The notes under the pieces are model-generated. The model was given only the letters and a program-made list of their open reading frames with translations, did no database searches and was not told the origin of the DNA. The position numbers were made by a program, and so were the translations under genes. Of a stretch of 64,000 nt of DNA, positions 1-8,473 are shown one piece after another. Each line of letters begins with the position of its first letter. The stretch's first letter is position 1. The DNA comes from an uncultured Pelagibacteraceae bacterium. Its GTDB lineage: Bacteria > Pseudomonadota > Alphaproteobacteria > Pelagibacterales > Pelagibacteraceae. The stretch lies in contig CACJBW010000001.1 of assembly GCA_902591775.1 (NCBI GenBank), positions 51,631 to 115,630 of the forward strand, read 5' to 3'.

Positions 1-558
1 CCTGTGAGAAATACAAGGTTTGTCACCTTTTGCTTTGCCACCACCGTAGCATAGTTTATCAACTTTGCCTTGATCTTTTAGTATACTAATTTCTTTGGAA
101 GTTAATGTATTTAACATCACACCTGCTTCAGCCCAGGCTGCCATTACTTTTGCAATAATTGGACCATGTTCATCCATTTTGTTATTTACGATTGCATAAA
201 TAATAGTTCCGTGTAATAGCGCTAACCGGTTAGTATGTTTTTCATGATTCACATATATACTGTTTGATCTAGCTTCATGATCTTTGTTCCAATTATATTC
301 CGTAAGTTCCATTAAATGATCATAATTATTTCCTTGAAGTTCAGGATTTTTTTTTTTACTTACATGTGTTATAGCAAGATCCATTTCCCAATATTCTTTA
401 CCCCAACTGCCTTTACCATGCACACCCTCTAGTGAACAAGTTTCTTTTGTAAGCTCGTTAGCAAAGAAATATTTTGGAATAACAATATCATTTTTCTTTG
501 CGTAAGCACTACCACTCAACAACGAAACTAGAACCACGATCCCTAAAAGTTTTTTCAT
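1..558 (-). CDS. Secreted protein of unknown function (3' part outside window)
   Basis: The gene runs off the left edge, so only about 186 N-terminal residues are visible. It starts with a clear Sec signal peptide (MKKLLGIVVLVSLLSGSAYA), so the product is probably periplasmic or secreted. The mature part is rich in His, Asn and Trp, with a stretch HTNRLALLHG and three Cys residues. I do not recognise a family. The start ATG overlaps the stop of the upstream gene by four bases (ATGA), so it is translationally coupled to two lyase-like genes. That context suggests a role in the same extracellular process, possibly carbohydrate handling, but this is inference only. Confidence 0.65.
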   Translation of the reverse strand, partial: MKKLLGIVVLVSLLSGSAYAKKNDIVIPKYFFANELTKETCSLEGVHGKGSWGKEYWEMDLAITHVSKKKNPELQGNNYDHLMELTEYNWNKDHEARSNSIYVNHEKHTNRLALLHGTIIYAIVNNKMDEHGPIIAKVMAAWAEAGVMLNTLTSKEISILKDQGKVDKLCYGGGKAKGDKPCISHR

Positions 559-1472
559 TTCAAAAATGATTTTGAAACCTTAAGAATGTGGCTAGGATTA
601 AATTTTTTATCATTTTTTCTATATGAATAAACTTCATATTTTTCAACATTTTGTGACACAAGCTTTTGACATTCAGATTTATTAAACAATTTTTCACATT
701 TTTTTTCAGATCTTACCCCATCAAAAAAAATAATTCTTTGAGGCATTTTATTTGTCTCAAATATATTTTTATATCTAGACATAAAGCTATTATATAATCC
801 ATATCTTAAGCTTTGCTCTTTACCTTTGCTTGGATGATTTGAGATACCCTTAAAATCAATCTTTAATTGTCCATCTATCCAGACCCTCATGAAACCCTTA
901 TCGGGGTCAGGGTGCCAATTAGTATTAAAAATAATTTGAGTCCAATTACCTAATAATTCTTCATTTTTTTTTAATAGTATGTACGAGTCTCTAAATGTAT
1001 CTCCATTTCTATTAAAAGTTAAACCGGCATGCATATGCTGAAACATTACTAATACTTTTGAAGGTTTGTGCCTTTTCCATTGTATTAAAGACATTTTAGA
1101 TGGTGCAACTGAATTGTAATCTTTTGGTAAGAAAATATAAAATTGGTACCATCTCTCATATTTTGAAGGATATCTTTTGTAATATAATTCAGTTCTTTCT
1201 CTATCATTTTCACAATCACTCCATTTTGGTTCATAACCACATTCGCCGTCATTTAGTTCAAATCTAATTGATTTTTCTCCAATAATAGAAAAATCAGATA
1301 CAGAAACAGGGTTAACTGCATGTCTTGCATTTAGAAAATGAAATTGTTCAGGAATTGCTTTTCCATATTTATCTTCTTTTAAAGCTTTTTTGACTTTTGA
1401 AAATTTTGTTTTTGCAAATGCATTGCTATTAACTAAAAATCCAATTATTAAAAAAATTAAGAAATTTTTCAT
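555..1472 (-). CDS. Secreted polysaccharide-lyase-like protein (heparin lyase I fold)
   Basis: A 305-residue protein with a signal peptide at residues 1-20 (ends NSNAFA). The body resembles the heparin lyase I / PF14099 beta-jelly-roll family: an aromatic strand ERWYQFYIFLP (106-115), a QWKRHKP segment (131-137), a Trp-rich strand NWTQIIFNTNW (176-186) and MRVWIDG (195-201), the typical late strand of this fold. Family members cleave acidic polysaccharides by beta-elimination, but the substrate cannot be read here. It lies three bases after the previous gene and overlaps the next by four bases. The lyase activity is inferred from the fold; a non-catalytic sugar-binding role is possible. Confidence 0.6.
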   Translation of the reverse strand: MKNFLIFLIIGFLVNSNAFAKTKFSKVKKALKEDKYGKAIPEQFHFLNARHAVNPVSVSDFSIIGEKSIRFELNDGECGYEPKWSDCENDRERTELYYKRYPSKYERWYQFYIFLPKDYNSVAPSKMSLIQWKRHKPSKVLVMFQHMHAGLTFNRNGDTFRDSYILLKKNEELLGNWTQIIFNTNWHPDPDKGFMRVWIDGQLKIDFKGISNHPSKGKEQSLRYGLYNSFMSRYKNIFETNKMPQRIIFFDGVRSEKKCEKLFNKSECQKLVSQNVEKYEVYSYRKNDKKFNPSHILKVSKSFLK

Positions 1473-1475
1473 TAT

Positions 1476-2438
1476 TTATTTCATTTTTATTTCGGGTAAT
1501 GGCTTGTCCCATTTTATAGACTTTGAGATTTTTTTTCCATGAGTACTATCACGCCATGAGCTTTTTTTAGTTTTAACATAAGAAATTGATTCTCTAGTAC
1601 CAGAAGAATAAGAACATTTACCCTCGTCTAAGATCTGTTCACAACTGTCACTGAAACCAAATTCTTTTACAGTTACGGATTGAGTCGGAATTTTATCTAA
1701 AGCCATTTGCTCTAACCATCTATAAAACCCCCACTTAAAAGTATAACCATTGCCAATAGTAAAATTTGGTCCGTATACCTCAAAAATTCTTTGATTGTCT
1801 AACCACCCAATTATTTCTCCATTATCTTTTTTTGAAGCCAATATTTTCAAACTCAAAGTTCGATAGTCCTTATAATCCTCCACATATCCAAGGTAAAATT
1901 TGTAACCAATTTTATCAAAATTAGAATTATCTGGGTCCCCCTTTAGGTAAAATACCTCTTTAGTAAAATTTATTTGATGAGCGATCCTATCATCAGAATA
2001 TTGAAATTTCATCCAGGGTAAAAGTCTAGAATTACCTTTATTTGCTATTACCTGAAATAAAGAGCCACCTAAGCCATACTTAATTGGAAATTCATTTAAT
2101 TTAAATTTATATTTAACATAAACCGGCTTTTCAAATTTTCTAGGCTTTTTCGCATTTGCCATCTCCCATCTTTGATTTCTTTGACCAGTTCTCTTCCAAT
2201 CATCTTTATGACCTTTAAACTTTGTATCTAAAGTAATTTTAATTGCTTTACCGTTTTTATCCTCAATAATTGATAAAGCTTTTTTTTTTGATATTGATCT
2301 GGTATCATTAACTAGTTCTTTTTTAGCTTTTCCTATTAGAATTTCTTTTTTTAAAAATTTGTAGGGATTTTCAGATGCGTTAGAAATTGTAGATAAAAAA
2401 ATAAAAAAATAAATAATTAAAAATAATTTTTTCGTCAC
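1476..2438 (-). CDS. Second secreted polysaccharide-lyase-like protein
   Basis: A 320-residue protein with a signal peptide at residues 1-21. The order of motifs parallels its downstream neighbour: an Arg-rich strand near residues 82-92 (RTGQRNQRWEM), a central LPWMKFQYSDDR segment, and a late IIGWLDNQRIFE strand, as in the PF14099 heparin-lyase-like jelly roll. The two genes are too different for a recent duplication. The start ATG overlaps the stop of the DUF1501 gene by four bases. The product probably acts on a polysaccharide in the periplasm or outside the cell; both enzyme class and substrate are inferred. Confidence 0.55.
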   Translation of the reverse strand: MTKKLFLIIYFFIFLSTISNASENPYKFLKKEILIGKAKKELVNDTRSISKKKALSIIEDKNGKAIKITLDTKFKGHKDDWKRTGQRNQRWEMANAKKPRKFEKPVYVKYKFKLNEFPIKYGLGGSLFQVIANKGNSRLLPWMKFQYSDDRIAHQINFTKEVFYLKGDPDNSNFDKIGYKFYLGYVEDYKDYRTLSLKILASKKDNGEIIGWLDNQRIFEVYGPNFTIGNGYTFKWGFYRWLEQMALDKIPTQSVTVKEFGFSDSCEQILDEGKCSYSSGTRESISYVKTKKSSWRDSTHGKKISKSIKWDKPLPEIKMK

Positions 2439-3607
2439 GCTTTGAACAATTTGTCAGAGAGATTATCTAATTTTTCTCCCCAAAAAACTTCTTTTTGTAT
2501 TCTGTTGAAATCAATGTCAAAAACAGAAGACATGGCTGATGCATAAACAGATCTAGCATCTAATGTTACATTAAGATCTCTGCCATCAAAAAGCTCTTTC
2601 TTTTTTAAACCTGGCCAGTCTGTGTGCACTTGGCTTTTCTTAATTAATCCACCAGCCATAAATATTGCTGTTCCATAACCGTGCTCAGTTCCATTACCGC
2701 CATTTTGTTTAATGGTTCTCCCAAACTCAGTAACAGTTAGTATCAACGTATCTTTATATGAGTCTTTAAGTTCAGCTTTTAAATTTTTTATAATGTCATC
2801 CATTTCAACTAAACATTTCGTATGAGTACCGTTCACTCCACCTTGGGCCGTATGTGTATCGAAACCATTTACCTCAAACACTGCAACTCTTGGTCCATTT
2901 GGTTTTCTTAAATATGCAGCAGCTTGTTTTGAAAGATTGTTATTTTCTCTTTTATCCCAATTGCTAGAATACCCAGCCATCATCTGTTCATTTTTCCGTT
3001 TTTTTATGTAGTTCATCATATCCATTAACTCTTCTTCTGAGCTATCGGCATATATAGATTGTAATAAATTTAACGTTTCGTCTCTTGGAAGTTTTCCATC
3101 TGATGGAAAATAATTATTATTTTTAGGAACTCCTCTTAATAAAAGAGGCATAGGTAAAGATAATGCCAATCCTTCTCCTTGAAGCTTAGCTAATTTCATA
3201 GCTCTTCCTACCCAGCCTGTCTTTTCTTTATATGGAGTTCTTCCGCCAGACTCCATTAGGTTTTGGCCTTCAAAGTGAGATCTTGCTGTATAAGGAATGC
3301 TAGTAGCATGAACTATGGCCCCTGTGTTTTCCTGCCAACAGCTATGAAAAGTTTTTAGTTTTGGATGCAAAGCAAAATCTGAATCTAGCTTAATTGTATT
3401 TTCGATTAAAATATTCCTTCTTCTTTTTTCAAAATTTTTATCTCCGATTACGGGTACTGCACAAAGTCCATCCATTCCTCCCCTAAGCATAATAACTACT
3501 AGATTTTTCTTTCTTGATGAAGAGGCTAAGATAGGCAAATTAAATCCTGATAAAAATAAAGTAGTTGCTGCTGTACCTTTTAAAAAATCTCTTCTTGATA
3601 TCTTCAT
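2435..3607 (-). CDS. DUF1501 family protein, Tat-exported
   Basis: A 390-residue protein of the DUF1501 family, which is distantly related to alkaline phosphatase and sulfatase folds. A twin-arginine signal is obvious (SRRDFLKG at residues 4-11, then a hydrophobic stretch), so it is exported folded, probably with a metal cofactor. Family motifs include LRGGMDGL near residue 41, a RSHFEGQN segment, and TVTEFGRTIKQNG followed by GTEHGYG. It overlaps the DUF1800 gene by four bases; these two families are commonly adjacent in bacteria. Its biochemical role is not established. The context with secreted lyase-like proteins hints at surface or polysaccharide work. Confidence 0.85.
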   Translation of the reverse strand: MKISRRDFLKGTAATTLFLSGFNLPILASSSRKKNLVVIMLRGGMDGLCAVPVIGDKNFEKRRRNILIENTIKLDSDFALHPKLKTFHSCWQENTGAIVHATSIPYTARSHFEGQNLMESGGRTPYKEKTGWVGRAMKLAKLQGEGLALSLPMPLLLRGVPKNNNYFPSDGKLPRDETLNLLQSIYADSSEEELMDMMNYIKKRKNEQMMAGYSSNWDKRENNNLSKQAAAYLRKPNGPRVAVFEVNGFDTHTAQGGVNGTHTKCLVEMDDIIKNLKAELKDSYKDTLILTVTEFGRTIKQNGGNGTEHGYGTAIFMAGGLIKKSQVHTDWPGLKKKELFDGRDLNVTLDARSVYASAMSSVFDIDFNRIQKEVFWGEKLDNLSDKLFKA

Positions 3608-5049
3608 GCTTTTAATACCTCTGGTAAATTAAATAGAATCATATGTTTTTCCTCATTAGTTTTAGCTCTTGCTACAATTTTTAAAATTTTATCAGGATTA
3701 TCAAAGTTAGTACGAATTATTCTTTCATGGATAGTATTATCGATTTGATCACTTATTTTATACTGATGGAATGCTTTTTTAGCGTAAATTAATCTTCTAA
3801 TAACTAACTCTGTTGATAGCCAGTCTTTTTCTAAGTCTGAATATCCATTTGGTTGTTTTTGCTTATAAGGATGACACCCAATATCTTCTAATAACCAACT
3901 TGGAAATCTCATTTCATGAGATGGTTTAAAACCGAATACAAATTGATTCATTTTATATTCACTAACAGGATATTTATAAATAGAACCTGACATATTAATT
4001 GTTGTTAACCACCAATTTTCTGGATTTTGAAATTTTTTATATTTATCGTTGTATTCAAATGCAACTTTAATTGCAGCTTTGTGAACTTCTGGAAGGAGAC
4101 CGTCTGATTTTTCCCAAGCTTTAATAACTGGTGCAATCATTTGAGGTGTTGGATTGTCAGTAATTAAATATTTACATAGTTTTGTTGATATAAACTCTCT
4201 ACAAGACGGGTGATTAACTAAATCTTTTATTGCAAGCTTAATACCTTTCTTTCCACTTTTGTAAACTTTTCCTAATACTTTTTTCTTACCTGGTTCATGT
4301 ATTTCTCTGTCAAATGATACGTCATGACCATGTTCTCTTCCCTTTGTCCATTTAGGTCTCCAACCAGTCATAATTTTTGCAAGTTCTATAACATCCTCTT
4401 GTGTGTATCCTCCATCTGGAGAAATAGTATGCAGTTCCATTAACTCTCTAGCATGATTTTCATTTATAGTTGCTGGTTCTTTTTTTTGTCTTCTCCAATC
4501 TTCTTTTCCACTAATTGATTTTGGACCAACATTATCTTTATTATCAAGATGCATTATCATTGGCCAAGCTAGAGTGGCTTCTTTTACCATGGTCTCAAAT
4601 GTTTTATCCATATTGGATCTTAAAAATTCTCTTTGATAAGCTCCAGTTGAAAAAGAAGACAAAGTTTGAGTATCACTTATTGTAAAATGATTTCCCCAAA
4701 AGTACCAAAGCTTTGCAAGAACTGGGTGGTCACTTCTTAAAGCCTCTGCGTGTCTTATACAAATTTCATTATTTGGCCAAAACTGTTTACCAACATCATT
4801 TTTTAATTGACGTTCTGCTCTTCTAAATCCTTCTGGGTCATTTTTATATTTTTTACTTAATGTTGTATTTTCTTCTACTCTAAACTTAATCCAATACTTT
4901 CTCATCTCTTTTTCGGATAAGATATATTTTCCTTTCCAATTGAATTCGGGAATGGTTTCAACTTGTTTTTGAGCCCAAACTAATGGATCAGATGGAGCTT
5001 TCTCATCAGGTTTTAAACCAAAAGCAACTTTTCTAAAAAAGTTCTTCAT
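3604..5049 (-). CDS. DUF1800 family protein
   Basis: A 481-residue DUF1800 protein. Typical family features are the segment NENHARELMELHT followed by GGYTQEDVIELAKIMTGW, a HEPGKKKVLGK motif, and FISTKLCKYLI in the C-terminal half. No clear signal peptide is visible at the N terminus (MKNFFRKVAFGLK), unlike its partner. DUF1800 and DUF1501 genes are almost always paired and are thought to work together, but their reaction is unknown. It starts 18 bases after the GT2 glycosyltransferase stop and its own stop overlaps the DUF1501 start, which puts it inside one transcription unit. Confidence 0.85.
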   Translation of the reverse strand: MKNFFRKVAFGLKPDEKAPSDPLVWAQKQVETIPEFNWKGKYILSEKEMRKYWIKFRVEENTTLSKKYKNDPEGFRRAERQLKNDVGKQFWPNNEICIRHAEALRSDHPVLAKLWYFWGNHFTISDTQTLSSFSTGAYQREFLRSNMDKTFETMVKEATLAWPMIMHLDNKDNVGPKSISGKEDWRRQKKEPATINENHARELMELHTISPDGGYTQEDVIELAKIMTGWRPKWTKGREHGHDVSFDREIHEPGKKKVLGKVYKSGKKGIKLAIKDLVNHPSCREFISTKLCKYLITDNPTPQMIAPVIKAWEKSDGLLPEVHKAAIKVAFEYNDKYKKFQNPENWWLTTINMSGSIYKYPVSEYKMNQFVFGFKPSHEMRFPSWLLEDIGCHPYKQKQPNGYSDLEKDWLSTELVIRRLIYAKKAFHQYKISDQIDNTIHERIIRTNFDNPDKILKIVARAKTNEEKHMILFNLPEVLKA

Positions 5050-5067
5050 ATAAAATATTATAAAAAA

Positions 5068-5937
5068 TTATTTTATTTTTTCAATATTATGTATATTTGT
5101 TAAAGAATTATTAAATTCAGTCATATTTTCTCTTCCTGAGATTTTTAAAATAACTAGACCAAATATAATGATTAAAGCCAAGGGTATTGCTGTAATTACA
5201 CTTATATAATCGGCTATAATTATTAAATATAATGCATAAAAAGCTATTGATCTAAAAATTACACCTGTTTTAAAAACAGCGATAATGGCTAATGAATGCT
5301 TTATTAAATTGATGAAACTCATTTTTGAGGGACCAAAATATCTTGAACCTCTTATTGATGGAGATTTAATTAAATTATTTTCAGTTTTTGCCAAAGATCC
5401 TGAAAAACTACTCCAAGTTGCTTTCTCCTCAATTAGCTTTTTAACTGTTTTTTTTGTAAGGCAAGTATAGTTTCCAAATTTTATAAATTTCCCTGTAAAT
5501 GTGAAAGTAATTATTTTATGAAAAAAATAGCAAATTTTAAAAATTAAACTCTCAGATCTTTTAACTCTTTCTCCAACAATGGTATTATTTGGATTATCTT
5601 TAATCTTTTCCACAAAGTTTCTTATTTCCTCAGGTCTATCCTCTCCATCTCCATCCATAGGTATTACATAATTAAATTCCTCATTTTCTGAGATATATTT
5701 AAGTCCTGCAGCAATACATCTTGCATGTCCTCTATTATTTCTCATATTTATTAATTTTAAAGATTTAATATTTTTTATATTTTTAGTTTCTAGAATTTTT
5801 TCTTCAGTTGAGGCATCATCGACTACAATAACTGAGAATGAAGCTTTAAGGTCGGAGACATTAGTATTAATTTCTTCAATTAATTTTGATACAGATTTAA
5901 AATCATTGAAGACTGGAATTAATATTATAATATTCAT
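5068..5937 (-). CDS. GT2 glycosyltransferase, polyprenyl-phosphate sugar synthase type
   Basis: A 289-residue family-2 glycosyltransferase. The GT-A domain has VVDDAST near residue 40 and a nucleotide-sugar/metal motif MDGDGEDRPEEI near residue 93, matching DPM1/ArnC-type enzymes that load a sugar onto polyprenyl phosphate. A long hydrophobic C-terminal stretch (about residues 220-270) gives membrane segments. The start ATG shares a base with the TAA of the upstream 41-codon gene, and a GT39 gene lies just before that. This arrangement fits a pair in which GT2 makes the lipid-linked sugar and GT39 transfers it outside the membrane. The sugar is not predictable. Confidence 0.85.
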   Translation of the reverse strand: MNIIILIPVFNDFKSVSKLIEEINTNVSDLKASFSVIVVDDASTEEKILETKNIKNIKSLKLINMRNNRGHARCIAAGLKYISENEEFNYVIPMDGDGEDRPEEIRNFVEKIKDNPNNTIVGERVKRSESLIFKICYFFHKIITFTFTGKFIKFGNYTCLTKKTVKKLIEEKATWSSFSGSLAKTENNLIKSPSIRGSRYFGPSKMSFINLIKHSLAIIAVFKTGVIFRSIAFYALYLIIIADYISVITAIPLALIIIFGLVILKISGRENMTEFNNSLTNIHNIEKIK

Positions 5938-6062
5938 TAACTTATTGAGCCTATCAGTCTAAATAGAGAAGCAAAAAAACCATATCCTGAGAGTTCAATT
6001 AAAACAACAATTCCAATAATGAATAAAAGTCTCTTGTTTTTTTGATTAAATTGAAATTTCAT
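5937..6062 (-). CDS. 41-residue single-pass membrane microprotein
   Basis: A complete small gene between the two glycosyltransferases. It starts with ATG at 6062-6060, overlapping the TGA of the GT39 gene (ATGA). It ends with TAA at 5939-5937, whose last base is the first base of the GT2 start. The product has a charged N terminus (MKFQFNQKNKR) and one hydrophobic stretch at about residues 12-34 (LLFIIGIVVLIELSGYGFF), so it should cross the membrane once. Both ends being locked into stop/start overlaps argues strongly that it is translated. The function is unknown; a helper subunit of one glycosyltransferase is a reasonable guess. Confidence 0.72.
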   Translation of the reverse strand: MKFQFNQKNKRLLFIIGIVVLIELSGYGFFASLFRLIGSIS

Positions 6063-7360
6063 TTATATGTTAAGCATTTCATATCTTTGTTGCACAATTG
6101 GACTTCATTTGAACTATAAATCCATTTTGGTCTTTCTGGAAGATGATAAGATATATTCCCAGCAATCCATTCATTGCCTTTAATATATTCCATTTTTCCA
6201 AGTTCCTTACCCACAGTTTCATAAAAAACTTTAGCCTGCTTAGCTAACTTTTTACCTTCAAAATCAGTTCTTTTATCAGTTTTAGTAATTGAAACATAAG
6301 AATACAAAATTGGAGATAATAAGAATAATATCAAAAAGATTGAAGAAAACATTCTCATTTTTTCAAAATTAATTTCTGATTTTAAAATATAAACAAATAA
6401 CAAGCCAAAGCTTATATAAAATGGTGTCATCCACATAGTTCTAATTTTTACACCCATAGTAAATGATGTAAGAAAAATAAAAAAAATTGGAATTAAATTA
6501 ATTGATAATAAAAACAAAAGCTTTTCATCGTTTAAATTTATATTTATTTTAAATTTTTTAATTAAAACAAAAATCATTAGTAAAAACGGTAATAATATTC
6601 CAATTTGCTTGCCTAGAAATATCGTAGGATGTTTTAAGTGATTTAAAATACTTGCCTCTTCTGATCCAGTTCTTAGAAGTCCATAAGTAATAGTTACATA
6701 ATTATTCTCAGTTAACCAAATAATGTGTGGTAATAAAATTATAATAAAAGGAACGAAAGAAATTAGGCACTTTAAATTTAATCTTTTGGTATAAATCATG
6801 TAAATTAAAAGTACATCTATTGCTAAACCTAAATAGACAAATAAATATTTAGATAGAAACCCAAGTCCAGCAAATAGACCAAGTAAAAACCAATCTGTTA
6901 TTTTGTTATTCTTAATTCCTCTCCATAAATAATATACAGAGAGAGACCAAAACGGTATTAAGCAAACATTTACATTAAATTCAGGTGTAGTGAAGTTATA
7001 GAAATATATTCCCTCTAATAACAAAACCGATAATAAACAATAAATTTTGTTATCAAAAAAATCTTCAGCTAACTTAAAAACTACAAGGAATGAGACTACG
7101 ATACAGATTTGACTTAACAAATAATAAGCCCAGTCTTGAGATCCAAAGATTTGGTAAAATATTTCAGGTAAAAATGCGCTCATTGGCGGGTGCTTATTAA
7201 ATCCCCAGTCTAAATTACTACCCCATGCTAAGGCCTCTATAGTATCAAGTGGTAAATTGTTATTTGTTAAACTGGGAACCAATGTCCATATGATTAAATG
7301 AGCTGAAACAAAAATATAAAATAAATTACTTATATTCTTTTTATAAATAGCCATTTTCAT
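6059..7360 (-). CDS. GT39/PMT_2-type membrane glycosyltransferase
   Basis: An integral membrane protein of about 433 residues with roughly ten hydrophobic segments. The first outer loop contains DTIEALAWGSNLDWGFNKHPP, with the acidic residues and HPP typical of ArnT/PMT_2-type enzymes that move a sugar from polyprenyl phosphate to a lipid or protein acceptor. I place the start at the ATG at 7360 because the further upstream in-frame start at 7372 is a TTG; an ATG at 7354 is also possible. It begins the tight minus-strand operon that continues through the microprotein and GT2 genes. The acceptor molecule is unknown. Confidence 0.8.
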   Translation of the reverse strand: MKMAIYKKNISNLFYIFVSAHLIIWTLVPSLTNNNLPLDTIEALAWGSNLDWGFNKHPPMSAFLPEIFYQIFGSQDWAYYLLSQICIVVSFLVVFKLAEDFFDNKIYCLLSVLLLEGIYFYNFTTPEFNVNVCLIPFWSLSVYYLWRGIKNNKITDWFLLGLFAGLGFLSKYLFVYLGLAIDVLLIYMIYTKRLNLKCLISFVPFIIILLPHIIWLTENNYVTITYGLLRTGSEEASILNHLKHPTIFLGKQIGILLPFLLMIFVLIKKFKININLNDEKLLFLLSINLIPIFFIFLTSFTMGVKIRTMWMTPFYISFGLLFVYILKSEINFEKMRMFSSIFLILFLLSPILYSYVSITKTDKRTDFEGKKLAKQAKVFYETVGKELGKMEYIKGNEWIAGNISYHLPERPKWIYSSNEVQLCNKDMKCLTYK

Positions 7361-7383
7361 TAATTTATACAATTAATCCATTC

Positions 7384-7411
7384 TTGACACTCAATAAATG
7401 ATGAATATATT
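7384..7411 (+). promoter_or_regulatory. Sigma-70-like promoter of the dksA-like gene
   Basis: TTGACA at 7384-7389, a 16-base spacer and TATATT at 7406-7411. Transcription would begin near 7418, about 15 bases before the ATG at 7434. It lies within the longer reading frame that starts at 7398, which is why I reject that start. Confidence 0.55.
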
Positions 7412-7433
7412 CACCAAATTCATAAATTTGAGT

Positions 7434-7850
7434 ATGGTAAAGATCTCTAAAAAATATATTCCAAAAGAAACTGAAAAATATATGTGTGCAAAACATCTTG
7501 CATATTTCAAACAAAAATTAATGGAGTGGAAAAAAGATCTAAAGAGAACTAACAATGAAGCAATATTTAACGCATCAATGGATGACAATAGTGCATCTGC
7601 AGATATCGTTGATCAAGCAAGCTCTTATACAGAAAAAAATGTTGAGATGAGAGCAATCAATAGGCAGATTAAACTAATTTCTAAAATTGATGGAGCTTTA
7701 AAAAAAATACAAGATGGAACTTATGGTTTTTGTGAGGAAACAGCAGAACCTATCGGTCTTAAAAGATTAATGGCAAGACCAGTTGCTACTTTATGTATAG
7801 CAGCACAAGAAAAGCATGAAAAAGAAGAAAAAGTTTACGCTGACATTTAA
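7434..7850 (+). CDS. dksA: DksA-like RNA polymerase-binding regulator with reduced zinc finger
   Basis: A 138-residue DksA/TraR-family protein. DksA binds in the secondary channel of RNA polymerase and, with ppGpp, adjusts transcription of stable RNA and biosynthetic genes. The long coiled coil (about 18-95) carries the tip motif DIVDQA (D57, D60, A62). The C-terminal GFCEETAEPIGLKRL finger keeps C100 and C121 but has Thr103 and Ala124 at the other two zinc positions, so it may not bind zinc normally. Reduced-cysteine DksA versions are known in alphaproteobacteria. Its stop shares the palindrome TTAA with the stop of the convergent gst gene. Confidence 0.85.
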   Translation: MVKISKKYIPKETEKYMCAKHLAYFKQKLMEWKKDLKRTNNEAIFNASMDDNSASADIVDQASSYTEKNVEMRAINRQIKLISKIDGALKKIQDGTYGFCEETAEPIGLKRLMARPVATLCIAAQEKHEKEEKVYADI

Positions 7851-8473
7851 GGGTAATCTATTTCAGCATCTTTATTTAATGCTTTAAATCCTTTAATAAC
7901 AGCAGGGCGTTTAGCTATATCAACGTACCACCTAGATAAACCTTTAAAATTTTCTAATCCAATGTCATGTCTTTTATGTCTTGCAATCCAAGACCATGTG
8001 GCAATGTCTGCAATAGAATACTCTTTACCAGCTAAATATTCACTTTGTGAGAGTCTTTCCTCTAAATCTTCATAAAGTTTTCTTGTAATCTTAAAATATC
8101 TTTCTTCTCCCCACTCACTTTTGCCTTGATGATAATAATGAAACTGATGATGTTGTCCTATCATTGGTCCAATTAAACCCATTTGGGCCATTAACCATTG
8201 ATTTATCTCAAGTCTGTTCTCTTCAGGATAAAACATATTACTTTTTTCACCCAAATACATCAAAATCGCACCAGACTCGAAGACTGATTTATTGTTTTCG
8301 TGATCTTTAATTACTGGAATTTTATTAAAAGGACTAATTTTTTTAAAGTCTGGTTTATGTTGTTCACCTTCGCTTAGGTTGACTTTTGTTATTTTGTAAC
8401 CAAAATTTATCTCCTCAAGCATAATACTAATTTTCCAACCATTTGGCGTATCAGCAGTAAATAGTTCTATCAC
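7847..8473 (-). CDS. Glutathione S-transferase family protein
   Basis: A 208-residue soluble glutathione transferase. The thioredoxin-like N domain has TPNGWKISIMLEE, the cis-Pro site NKIPVI and FESGAILMYL (the glutathione-binding Glu-Ser pair). The helical C domain has SIADIATWSWI. It resembles the YfcG/YghU disulfide-reductase branch. The start is GTG, sharing its G with the TAG of the ferredoxin reductase gene, so it is translationally coupled to the redox cassette behind proteorhodopsin. A role in thiol or peroxide protection is likely; the substrate is unknown. Confidence 0.88.
   Translation of the reverse strand: MIELFTADTPNGWKISIMLEEINFGYKITKVNLSEGEQHKPDFKKISPFNKIPVIKDHENNKSVFESGAILMYLGEKSNMFYPEENRLEINQWLMAQMGLIGPMIGQHHQFHYYHQGKSEWGEERYFKITRKLYEDLEERLSQSEYLAGKEYSIADIATWSWIARHKRHDIGLENFKGLSRWYVDIAKRPAVIKGFKALNKDAEIDYP

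Noticed and set aside
7398..7433. Longer N terminus of the dksA-like gene (start at 7398)
   Set aside because: The best promoter (7384-7411) lies inside this stretch, and the extra residues are not DksA-like.
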